The position numbers and the translations under genes were made by a program. A DNA stretch of 37,827 bases from Flavobacteriales bacterium (lineage in GTDB: Bacteria > Bacteroidota > Bacteroidia > Flavobacteriales_G > Salibacteraceae), in assembly GCA_018609045.1 (NCBI GenBank), contig JABAYK010000038.1, positions 1-37,827 on the forward strand. Direction: 5' to 3'. The notes under the pieces are model-generated. The model did no database searches and was not told the origin of the DNA. It saw only the letters and a list, made by a program, of their open reading frames with translations. Each line of letters begins with the position of its first letter. Positions within the stretch are counted from its first letter, which is position 1. This document shows, piece by piece, positions 26,614 to 33,806 of the stretch.

Positions 26614-29052
26614 ATGAAGAAGATATCTTTTCTATTAATTGCGCTTTTAATAATTAGCGTTTGGGCCAAAGGCCAAAAAATTTCTGGTAATATTTATACC
26701 AAACAAAACGAGCCTCTATCGGGAGCTACAATTACTTTCAAAAACAGTTATTTCGGAACAACCTCTAACCAAGATGGATATTTCGAGATCGATTTACCCA
26801 AAAATCCCAACCCAATATTAGAAGTGAGGTATATTGGGTTTAAATCTTTTTTTCAAGAGTTAGTAAAAGGTAAAAATTATGAAGCGTTCAATATAACTCT
26901 TGAACCCGATGCTATTGAAAAAGCTGAGTTTATTGTTGTTGGAACTCGGGCCAACAACAATACGCCAACGGCCTATTCAAACATCAACAAAGAAACTCTA
27001 GAAAAACAAAATTTGGGTCAGGATATTCCTTTTTTACTTAACCTTACTCCCTCAGTTTTGGTAAGTTCTGATGCAGGCGCTGGTGTTGGCTATACCGATA
27101 TGAGAATTAGAGGAACTGATGTAACAAGAATAAATGTCACCGTAAACGGAATTCCCTTAAACGACAGTGAATCGCAAGGAGTTTTTTGGGTGAACATGCC
27201 AGATTTTTCTTCATCATTAAATAGTATTCAAATTCAGAGAGGGGTTGGCACAAGCACCAACGGGGCTTCAGCTTTTGGTGCTTCTGTGAATTTAGAAACC
27301 GAAAACAACCAAAACGAGGCTTATGGCGAAACTAATATTTCTTATGGCTCCTTTAATACACAGAAATACAACCTTCAATTTGGAACAGGTCTGCTAAAAA
27401 ACAAATGGGCTTTTGATGGAAGATTATCTAGTATTACTTCTGATGGTTATATTGATAGAGCAAAATCTGATTTGAAATCATACTATTTAACTGGAGGTTA
27501 TTATGGAGAAAAAACCACTTTTAAATTAGTTCATTTTTCTGGTAGAGAAAACACTTACCAAGCTTGGTTCGGAACTCCTGAACCCGCTTTAACCAACAAT
27601 CAAAATGATAAACTTGATTACGCTTCAACCGAAGGTTTAAACCAAGAACAAACTGAAAACCTATTGCAGTCTGGCAGAACTTACAATCATTATTTATATG
27701 AAAACGAAGTAGATAATTACAAACAAGACCATTATCAAGCTCACTTAACACAAAATATCTCGAGCAATTTAACAGGAAATTTATCTTTTCATTACACCAA
27801 AGGTCAGGGCTATTTTGAGCAGTTTAGAGATGGTGATGACTTTTCTGACTATGGATTACAAAACCCAATTATTGGAGGAGACACATTAACATCTACCAAC
27901 CTAGTAAGAAGAAGATGGCTCGATAATGATTTTTATGGATTTGTTTATGGTTTAAATTATCAAAAAAATAAATTGAACTTGAATTTTGGAGGAGCTGCCA
28001 ATTGGTATGAAGGAGATCATTTTGGAGAAATTATTTGGAGCGAAATTGCCATTGATAATGAAATTGATTATAGGTATTATGACAACGTAGGTAAAAAATC
28101 TGATGTGAATTTTTATTTAAAATCTAATTACCAAATTTCAAAAAAAATTAACCTATTTGGTGATTTACAATACAGAAATGTCGGCTACAAAACTTCGGGG
28201 GTTGATAATGATTTAAGAACCATAAGCATTGATGAAACTTTTAATTTTATCAATCCAAAAGCAGGTTTTACCTATTTCATCAACAATAAAAATAAAGCCT
28301 ACTTTTCTGTTGCAGTAGCTAACAGAGAGCCCTCTAGAACTGATTATTTAGATGCTGCTTTAACTCCACCTGTTCATGAAACCTTAATTGATTATGAATT
28401 TGGTGTAGAACGAAATGTTTCCAAATACCGAAGTGCCATCAATTTATTTTACATGGATTACAACAACCAACTTATTGCCACAGGTGAGCTTAATGATGTT
28501 GGCGCTTTGGTAAAAACCAATGTTGCAGAAAGCTTTCGAGCTGGAGCAGAAATTCAGTTGGCCTACCAAATTTCCCTCAAACTAAAATGGGAAGCTAATT
28601 ACACCTATTCAATAAATCAAATTTCAAATTTTGATGAAGTATTATACGATTACACCAATGAGTTTGATATTGTGGTAAACAATTATAAGAATACCACAAT
28701 GGCATTATCACCAAGTAATTTGGCAAAGAGCATAATCACCTTTTCACCTTTTAAACAACTGGAAGTTTCTTGGATTACAAGTTTTGCATCTGAGCAGTAT
28801 TTAGACAATACATCTAACGAAAACCGAAAAATTGATGGTTTCATCACCAACGACTTAAGGTTAAATTTCAACCAAAGTATTTTCAAACTTCAGAACTTTG
28901 GGGTGAGTTTATTGGTGAATAATATTTTCAGTGAGTTATACTCAACTAGAGGCTATACCTATTCTTATATTTATGGAGATTTAATTACCCGAAATCATTT
29001 TTATCCGCAGGCAACTAGAAACTTTTTGGTTGCTGTAAACCTTAAATTTTAA
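26614..29052 (+). CDS. TonB-dependent outer-membrane receptor under TPP control
   Basis: An active-transport barrel of about 812 residues. It has a signal peptide (MKKISFLLIALLIISVWAKGQ), a carboxypeptidase-regulatory-like domain (GNIYTKQNEPLSGATITF...DGYFEIDLP) at about 22-100, a plug domain (LNLTPSVLVSSDAGAGVGYTDMRIRGTD...) at about 120-225, and a 22-strand-type barrel ending in a terminal aromatic strand (ATRNFLVAVNLKF). The TPP riboswitch directly upstream makes thiamine or a thiamine derivative the likely ligand, as for the riboswitch-controlled thiamine receptors of Bacteroides. Energy would come from TonB-ExbBD, not encoded here. The frame extends to 26563, but ATG at 26614 begins a proper signal peptide. 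The 3' end overlaps the convergent TenI/ThiE-like gene by 11 bases. Confidence 0.93.
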   Translation: MKKISFLLIALLIISVWAKGQKISGNIYTKQNEPLSGATITFKNSYFGTTSNQDGYFEIDLPKNPNPILEVRYIGFKSFFQELVKGKNYEAFNITLEPDAIEKAEFIVVGTRANNNTPTAYSNINKETLEKQNLGQDIPFLLNLTPSVLVSSDAGAGVGYTDMRIRGTDVTRINVTVNGIPLNDSESQGVFWVNMPDFSSSLNSIQIQRGVGTSTNGASAFGASVNLETENNQNEAYGETNISYGSFNTQKYNLQFGTGLLKNKWAFDGRLSSITSDGYIDRAKSDLKSYYLTGGYYGEKTTFKLVHFSGRENTYQAWFGTPEPALTNNQNDKLDYASTEGLNQEQTENLLQSGRTYNHYLYENEVDNYKQDHYQAHLTQNISSNLTGNLSFHYTKGQGYFEQFRDGDDFSDYGLQNPIIGGDTLTSTNLVRRRWLDNDFYGFVYGLNYQKNKLNLNFGGAANWYEGDHFGEIIWSEIAIDNEIDYRYYDNVGKKSDVNFYLKSNYQISKKINLFGDLQYRNVGYKTSGVDNDLRTISIDETFNFINPKAGFTYFINNKNKAYFSVAVANREPSRTDYLDAALTPPVHETLIDYEFGVERNVSKYRSAINLFYMDYNNQLIATGELNDVGALVKTNVAESFRAGAEIQLAYQISLKLKWEANYTYSINQISNFDEVLYDYTNEFDIVVNNYKNTTMALSPSNLAKSIITFSPFKQLEVSWITSFASEQYLDNTSNENRKIDGFITNDLRLNFNQSIFKLQNFGVSLLVNNIFSELYSTRGYTYSYIYGDLITRNHFYPQATRNFLVAVNLKF

Positions 29053-29710
29053 TTTTAACTGGCTTTAGCTTTACTTCTGGAATATGTTTCTTTTCGCCCT
29101 TTGCTAAAGCAACTATAGATTTAAACTTTTTCAGTTTTTCATCGCCTGCATTCCAAATTGAACCGTAAAGCAGAATTCCTTTGAAGCCTATGTTTTTAGC
29201 CATAGAAACATGGGCTTCATCTACTCCACCCAAGGCATAATAATTATGCTTGGTTTTTTCAAACAATGAAATTAATTGTCTCTCTGAAAAAGCAGGAGAG
29301 TAATTTCTTTTTGAAATACTATCGAATATTGGGCTCAAAATAACATGATTGTAATTCTTTACATCTTCTTGAGCGCTCTGCAAGCTATGAAAAGAAGTTG
29401 TTACCTGAAGTTTAGGATGGTAAAGCTTTAAAAAGAAAATTTTTATAGCTGTTTTTAAAGGGCTTCTTCTTTCTGTTCTGCCTAAATGAATTCCTTTGAG
29501 TTTATACTTTGCTGCTAGCCAATAATGTTTATGCAGAATTATTTTGTTGTGATGATTTTTGGAAACTGAGTTTAAATATTCTTTTGTTTTCGATTTTGTG
29601 AATTTCCTTTTTTTCAGGTGCAACAATTCCAAACCATTTTCAAAAAGCAAGTTAACCAAATCAATTTCGCTCCTAAACCTTTGGTTAGATGTTAATAAGG
29701 ATACCTTCAT
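29042..29710 (-). CDS. TenI/ThiE-like protein, divergent thiamine-phosphate-synthase fold
   Basis: A 222-residue TIM-barrel protein of the ThiE/TenI family. Matching segments are ENGLELLHLKKRKF (ThiE: LR.K), YKLKGIHLG (GVHLG), HVILSPIFDSISKRNY (GPvFpT.tK) and YYALGGV (AIGGI). Residues used by real thiamine phosphate synthases are altered: the ND after the third strand is replaced by HKHY at 60-63, and the GQED segment by GRTERR. This resembles the divergent paralogue seen in many Flavobacteria, and catalysis as ThiE is doubtful; a TenI-like or unknown role is possible. It overlaps the GGGP-synthase gene by four bases. The basic tail (about 200-222, KKHIPEVKLKPVKIKI) is not part of the fold. 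Confidence 0.75.
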   Translation of the reverse strand: MKVSLLTSNQRFRSEIDLVNLLFENGLELLHLKKRKFTKSKTKEYLNSVSKNHHNKIILHKHYWLAAKYKLKGIHLGRTERRSPLKTAIKIFFLKLYHPKLQVTTSFHSLQSAQEDVKNYNHVILSPIFDSISKRNYSPAFSERQLISLFEKTKHNYYALGGVDEAHVSMAKNIGFKGILLYGSIWNAGDEKLKKFKSIVALAKGEKKHIPEVKLKPVKIKI

Positions 29711-30444
29711 GCAAAACTTTTAACAATTTTAGCAAAATCTTTCAATAAACTTGGGTCGTTTTCAATGCTTGTGCCAATAACAGCAACATCTGCACCTGCA
29801 TTATAAGCTAGGTTTAATTTTTCGGGAGTATTAATTCCTCCTCCAACAATTAACGGAATAGAAACATTTTGTTTTACCGCATAAATTAAATCCTCAGGCA
29901 CAGGAGACATCGCTCCACTTCCTGCATCTAAATAAATACATTTAAAACCCATTAACTCAGCTGCTATTGCTGTGTTTATAGCTATTTCAGGTTTATCAGA
30001 TGGAATTGGCAATGAGTTGCTCATATAATGTGCTGTGGTAATTCTGCCTCCATCTACCAACAAATAAGCTGTAGAAATACTCTCCAAATTACTATTCCTA
30101 ACAAAAGGGGCAGCAACAACTTGCTGACCTATCAAATATTCAGCATTTCTACTTGATAAAAGAGAAAGAAAAAGAATTGCATCAGCATTATCACTTACCT
30201 GCATATTGCTGCCTGGAAATAATACAATTGGAATTTTAGTAAACTCCTTAATTCTTAATATCTCATTGGCAAAGTGAGCATTGTTTATCAATGAACCTCC
30301 GTAAAAAATAAAATCAACATGAAATTTGGTGGCATCTAAGGCCATTTGGGTAAGTTTATTTCCAAAGGTTTTATCAGGATCTATTAATAAAGCTAACTTT
30401 TTTTTACCCTGATTTATTGTATTTTCAAGCTGTTCTAATACCAC
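29707..30444 (-). CDS. geranylgeranylglyceryl phosphate synthase family protein (group II)
   Basis: A 245-residue TIM-barrel prenyltransferase homologue that would join a polyprenyl diphosphate to glycerol 1-phosphate, the first step of archaeal-type ether lipids. Signatures are LALLIDPDKT at 17-26, FIFYGGSLI, PIVLFPGSNMQVSDNADAIL, the YLDAGSGA segment and PLIVGGGINTPEKLNLAYNAGADVAVIGTSIE near 199-230. Group II members occur in Bacteroidota, and some have been shown to be active, but their product in these bacteria is not well understood. The start is GTG. It lies between the phosphopantetheinyl transferase (nine bases) and the TenI-like gene (four-base overlap) in one unit. Confidence 0.9.
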   Translation of the reverse strand: MVLEQLENTINQGKKKLALLIDPDKTFGNKLTQMALDATKFHVDFIFYGGSLINNAHFANEILRIKEFTKIPIVLFPGSNMQVSDNADAILFLSLLSSRNAEYLIGQQVVAAPFVRNSNLESISTAYLLVDGGRITTAHYMSNSLPIPSDKPEIAINTAIAAELMGFKCIYLDAGSGAMSPVPEDLIYAVKQNVSIPLIVGGGINTPEKLNLAYNAGADVAVIGTSIENDPSLLKDFAKIVKSFA

Positions 30445-30453
30445 GTTACAAAC

Positions 30454-31065
30454 TTATTCGAAAACCCCATAAACCAATATATGGTTCTCAAAAAACATGT
30501 AATCATACTTTATTTTTTGTGGAGTGGCTTTTAAAAACAAACCAGTTAATTTACTTCCTGCATAATTTAATTGAATGTGTTCTTTAAAATCAACACCCCC
30601 TTTTTGGTAAATTTTAAAAGCTACTTCTTTGGCACTCCAAACCATTGTGATTTTTTCAGGTAAACTTTCAGTGAAACTTAATTCCCCACTATTTAAAAAC
30701 TTTGGCGAAATTCTTACAATTTTATCCTGAATTCTTTCCACATCAATTCCGCATTGTTTTACTTTATTAATATACATACAAACAAATGGAAAAGAATGGG
30801 AAAACGAAATATGATCATTTCCTTTTAACAAAAGCGGAGCACCAAATTCATTTTTTGACAAAAGACTTAAGTCTAGAAATTTTAATTGGAAAATAAGATT
30901 TCGAGCCAAAAACTCCAAACGCTTTTGAGGAGCTTTAATCCCGCCCAATTTATTTTTTACAGTTGGATGATTAATTTGTTGAAACAATTCATCCTCCGAC
31001 TCTGTTATTTTAAAAACTAAAACTTCCTCATTATCAGAAGGAAAAAAATGCTTATAAATACCCAC
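30454..31065 (-). CDS. 4'-phosphopantetheinyl transferase, Sfp type
   Basis: Transfers the phosphopantetheine arm of coenzyme A to carrier proteins. The 203-residue protein holds the core motifs GIDVERI (106-112, metal-binding Asp) and WSAKEVAFKIYQKGG (143-157), with the intervening FLNSGELSF region and HISFSHSFPFV upstream. No polyketide or peptide synthetase is nearby, so the acyl carrier protein of fatty-acid synthesis is the likely target. The start is GTG at 31065. It has a complete promoter on its strand (31105-31077), back to back with that of ahcY, and a leader of only about seven bases. Confidence 0.9.
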   Translation of the reverse strand: MGIYKHFFPSDNEEVLVFKITESEDELFQQINHPTVKNKLGGIKAPQKRLEFLARNLIFQLKFLDLSLLSKNEFGAPLLLKGNDHISFSHSFPFVCMYINKVKQCGIDVERIQDKIVRISPKFLNSGELSFTESLPEKITMVWSAKEVAFKIYQKGGVDFKEHIQLNYAGSKLTGLFLKATPQKIKYDYMFFENHILVYGVFE

Positions 31066-31076
31066 TTAAAAAAATT

Positions 31077-31105
31077 CAAATCTATTCTTACTTTTGCAAA
31101 CCAAA
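31077..31105 (-). promoter_or_regulatory. candidate promoter for the phosphopantetheinyl transferase unit
   Basis: On the minus strand, TTTG (31105-31102), a 17-base spacer and TAGATTTG (31084-31077), a perfect -7 box. Predicted leader is about seven bases before the GTG at 31065. It overlaps the ahcY promoter region. Confidence 0.5.
31089..31096 (+). promoter_or_regulatory. candidate -7 box for ahcY
   Basis: TACTTTTG is a perfect TAnnTTTG match, 26 bases before the ahcY ATG. It is separated by four bases from the opposite-strand box of the phosphopantetheinyl transferase. No TTG at -33 is evident. Confidence 0.45.
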
Positions 31106-31122
31106 AAAAATAAAAATAAATT

Positions 31123-32439
31123 ATGTCCAACACAACTGTTTCAAAACCAAAATGCAAAGTAAAAGATATTTCCTTGGCCGATTGGGGTAGGAAAGAAATT
31201 GAATTAGCCGAAGCAGAAATGCCAGGGTTAATGAGTTTAAGAGAAGAGTACGGAGATTCAAAACCTTTAAAAGGAGCTAGAATAGCTGGATGCCTTCACA
31301 TGACTATTCAAACTGCAGTTTTAATTGAAACTTTGGTTCATTTAGGTGCAGAAGTTACTTGGTCTTCTTGTAACATTTTCTCAACTCAAGATCATGCCGC
31401 CGCTGCAATAGCTGCAGCAGGTGTTAGCGTTTATGCTTGGAAAGGAATGACAGAAGAAGAATTTGATTGGTGTATTGAACAAACATTATTTTTTGGTGAT
31501 GATAACCAACCTCTAAACATGATTTTAGATGATGGTGGAGATTTAACAAACATGGTATTTGATAAATATCCTGAATTAGTTAACGGAATTAAAGGCTTAA
31601 GTGAAGAAACTACTACTGGTGTACACAGACTTTACGAAAGACAAAAAAATGGAACTTTGGTTATGCCAGCTATAAATGTAAACGATAGTGTAACCAAATC
31701 TAAATTCGATAACAAATACGGTTGTAAAGAATCTTTAGTAGATGCAATTAGAAGAGCCACCGATGTAATGATAGCTGGTAAAGTTGCTGTTGTTGGTGGA
31801 TATGGAGATGTTGGAAAAGGTTCTGCTGCTTCTTTAAGAGGTGCGGGTGCAAGAGTAATTGTAACCGAAATTGATCCAATTTGTGCTTTACAAGCCGCAA
31901 TGGACGGATTTGAAGTTAAAAAAATGATTAATGCTGTTGCCGAAGCAGATATAGTTGTTACCGCCACTGGAAATAAAGATATTATTCATGGAGACCACTT
32001 CAAGTTAATGAAGGACAAAACAATCGTTTGTAACATTGGCCACTTCGATAATGAAATTGATGTTGCTTGGTTAAACTCTAATTATGGTGAAACAAAAATT
32101 GAAATTAAGCCACAGGTAGATAAATATACCATTAACGGAAAAGATATTATTCTTTTAGCCGAAGGTAGATTAGTAAATTTAGGTTGCGCCACTGGGCATC
32201 CTTCATTTGTAATGTCTAATTCATTTACAAACCAAACATTAGCTCAGTTAGAGTTATGGAATAATAACGAAAGTTATAAAAACGAGGTGTACACTTTGCC
32301 AAAACATTTAGATGAGAAAGTAGCTGAGTTACACCTTAAGAAAATTGGTGTTGAGCTTGAAGAATTATCAAAAGACCAAGCTGATTATATTGGCGTTGAG
32401 CAAAAAGGCCCTTTCAAGCCAGAATATTACAGGTATTAA
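31123..32439 (+). CDS. ahcY: S-adenosylhomocysteinase
   Basis: Hydrolyses S-adenosylhomocysteine to homocysteine and adenosine, relieving product inhibition of methyltransferases. The 438-residue protein shows [16 protein letters not shown], the DDGGD motif at 136-140, the NAD-binding loop [13 protein letters not shown] near 223-235, [11 protein letters not shown] and the C-terminal PFKPEYYRY that completes the NAD site of the neighbouring subunit. It is transcribed alone, with its own promoter box and a terminator after it. Adenosine produced here could feed purine salvage, and homocysteine the metK branch. Confidence 0.98.
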   Translation: MSNTTVSKPKCKVKDISLADWGRKEIELAEAEMPGLMSLREEYGDSKPLKGARIAGCLHMTIQTAVLIETLVHLGAEVTWSSCNIFSTQDHAAAAIAAAGVSVYAWKGMTEEEFDWCIEQTLFFGDDNQPLNMILDDGGDLTNMVFDKYPELVNGIKGLSEETTTGVHRLYERQKNGTLVMPAINVNDSVTKSKFDNKYGCKESLVDAIRRATDVMIAGKVAVVGGYGDVGKGSAASLRGAGARVIVTEIDPICALQAAMDGFEVKKMINAVAEADIVVTATGNKDIIHGDHFKLMKDKTIVCNIGHFDNEIDVAWLNSNYGETKIEIKPQVDKYTINGKDIILLAEGRLVNLGCATGHPSFVMSNSFTNQTLAQLELWNNNESYKNEVYTLPKHLDEKVAELHLKKIGVELEELSKDQADYIGVEQKGPFKPEYYRY

Positions 32440-32460
32440 TTAATATCAAAATAGAAAGTA

Positions 32461-32490
32461 AAAACCTCCGCTCCTTGAGTTGGAGGTTTT
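32461..32490. terminator. bidirectional intrinsic terminator
   Basis: AAAACCTCC (32461-32469) pairs with GGAGGTTTT (32482-32490); inside, CTC/GAG forms a short additional stem. It sits between the convergent ahcY gene and the Rieske-like lipoprotein gene, with T-runs on both sides. Confidence 0.9.
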
Positions 32491-32491
32491 T

Positions 32492-32917
32492 TTAATTAAA
32501 AATTTGAAGAACATCTCCACTTAATTGAGTTCCATACATTTTTAAAGGTACAGAAGCAGGCCCACTCAATACATTTCCATTTATTAAAGAATATTCAGAT
32601 TTTCCGCAATCTTCGATGGCAACTAAATTTAAAGAATCAACATTTGCTATTGAGCAATCCATATCAGATTGATAGGGAGAATGTCTTTCATACGCAACAT
32701 ACTCATCTAAAGATTTACGAAATACAATAATGCCTTTACTACCTCCATTTATGTAAACCCAACCATTTACAACACCTAAAGAAAAAAACTGAGGCTGACT
32801 TAAATACAAAGTTTCATTAACATTTACATTAGGTAACAAATTATATTCATTCGGTTTTTTTTTGCACCCAAATAAAAAACATAAAGCCAAAACATATATA
32901 CTTACCGTAAATTTCAT
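32492..32917 (-). CDS. small lipoprotein with degenerate Rieske-like domain
   Basis: A 141-residue lipoprotein with the lipobox LFGC (Cys18). The mature part has the outline of a Rieske 2Fe-2S domain of the kind found in small Bacteroidota lipoproteins: KGIIVFRKSLDEYVAYERHS (61-80) in the place of the first ligand loop, and EDCGKSEYSLINGNVLSGPASVPLKMY (102-128) in the place of the second, with the typical GPA..PL..Y ending. The ligand pattern CxH...CxxH is not intact: only His79, Cys88 and Cys104 are near the sites, so cluster binding is unlikely. Function unknown. A perfect -7 box lies 16 bases upstream, and a bidirectional terminator closes the gene. Confidence 0.72.
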   Translation of the reverse strand: MKFTVSIYVLALCFLFGCKKKPNEYNLLPNVNVNETLYLSQPQFFSLGVVNGWVYINGGSKGIIVFRKSLDEYVAYERHSPYQSDMDCSIANVDSLNLVAIEDCGKSEYSLINGNVLSGPASVPLKMYGTQLSGDVLQIFN

Positions 32918-32933
32918 AATATTATCAAAACGC

Positions 32934-32941
32934 CAAAAGTA
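32934..32941 (-). promoter_or_regulatory. candidate -7 box for the Rieske-like lipoprotein
   Basis: Minus-strand TACTTTTG, a perfect TAnnTTTG box identical to those before ahcY and ribF, 16 bases upstream of the ATG at 32917. The nearest TTG lies 25 bases further upstream, slightly beyond the usual spacing. Confidence 0.42.
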
Positions 32942-32977
32942 AAAGAAGTTAACCGCTTACTAAAACCAATTATTGTA

Positions 32978-33244
32978 TTGGTGATGTTTTTAATACCTTT
33001 ATTTAGTATTGCACAAAACAATCCTCCAAAGCAACAATCCTTAAAAAAAAGGATAAAAGAAATGGAGTCTAAAAAAGAACAACAACAAAAAGATGAGAAT
33101 GATGTTGTTCAATATTTGAGAGAAAAGCATATTGAAAACCAAACGAAAGAGGTTCAGAAAAGAATGAAAAAATCTCGCAAAAAAGCTGAAAGAAACAATA
33201 AAAATCGGAAACCAATTTTTGGTAAATTATGGAGAAACAGATAG
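32978..33244 (+). CDS. small secreted basic protein, unknown function; start uncertain
   Basis: About 88 residues from the TTG at 32978, or 86 from ATG at 32984. The mature part is highly charged and helical with many Lys, Arg, Glu and Gln (SLKKRIKEMESKKEQQQKD, EVQKRMKKSRKKAERNNK) and ends KPIFGKLWRNR. The hydrophobic stretch before the SIAQ cleavage site looks like a signal peptide, but from any standard start it lacks a basic N region. The frame stays open upstream to 32885 and there encodes KVKEVNRLLKPIIVLV, which would complete a normal signal peptide, with no ATG, GTG or TTG. It overlaps the next gene by 16 bases. I do not recognise the family. Confidence 0.65.
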   Translation: MVMFLIPLFSIAQNNPPKQQSLKKRIKEMESKKEQQQKDENDVVQYLREKHIENQTKEVQKRMKKSRKKAERNNKNRKPIFGKLWRNR

Positions 33245-33681
33245 CAGCACTAGACATTGGAGACTTATTATACTTCATTATCTTAATAGCAGGAGGGGCA
33301 TATTCTTGGTATAAAAAAACATTAGAATCAAAACAAAACACAAAGCCTCAAAATTCAAATTCTGAAAATTCTCCAGAAAAAGAAGATCCTATTGAAGATT
33401 TTTTAAAGAACCTTTCTGGTCAAATTAGTGAAAACCCAGTAAAAAAATCTCACCTTAAACCTGAATTAATACCAAATTCTTCCTTCAAACCTTCGCATTC
33501 TTTTGCTGATGAAATATTAAAATCTAAAAATTACGAGATTGAAAATGTTGAATTTGATAATTCTGAAAAAAATACCATTGAAGATACATCCATTGATTTT
33601 TACAATGGGTATGAAAATAAGAATTTGAAACTGAGAGATTTAATTATTGCAGAGTCTATTTTAAACCGCCCTTACAAATAG
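33229..33681 (+). CDS. membrane-anchored protein of unknown function
   Basis: A 150-residue protein with one N-terminal membrane helix (LLYFIILIAGGAYSWYKK, about 13-30), then a hydrophilic, probably disordered Ser/Asn/Glu/Lys-rich region, and a short conserved-looking C-terminal end LRDLIIAESILNRPYK. That ending recalls small Bacteroidota membrane proteins of unknown function that finish in a similar motif. The ATG at 33229 lies inside the preceding small gene (16-base overlap), so the two are probably translated together. No enzymatic motif is visible. Confidence 0.72.
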   Translation: MEKQIAALDIGDLLYFIILIAGGAYSWYKKTLESKQNTKPQNSNSENSPEKEDPIEDFLKNLSGQISENPVKKSHLKPELIPNSSFKPSHSFADEILKSKNYEIENVEFDNSEKNTIEDTSIDFYNGYENKNLKLRDLIIAESILNRPYK

Positions 33682-33806
33682 ATTTTTAATAATTTTCTTA
33701 GTTTACATAAAGATTAAAAAATGTTAAACGATTTGATATTTTTATATATTTACCCGCCTTTAAAAAGGACTTCGCCGAATTGAAGTGAAATGAAAAATTG
33801 AAATTT

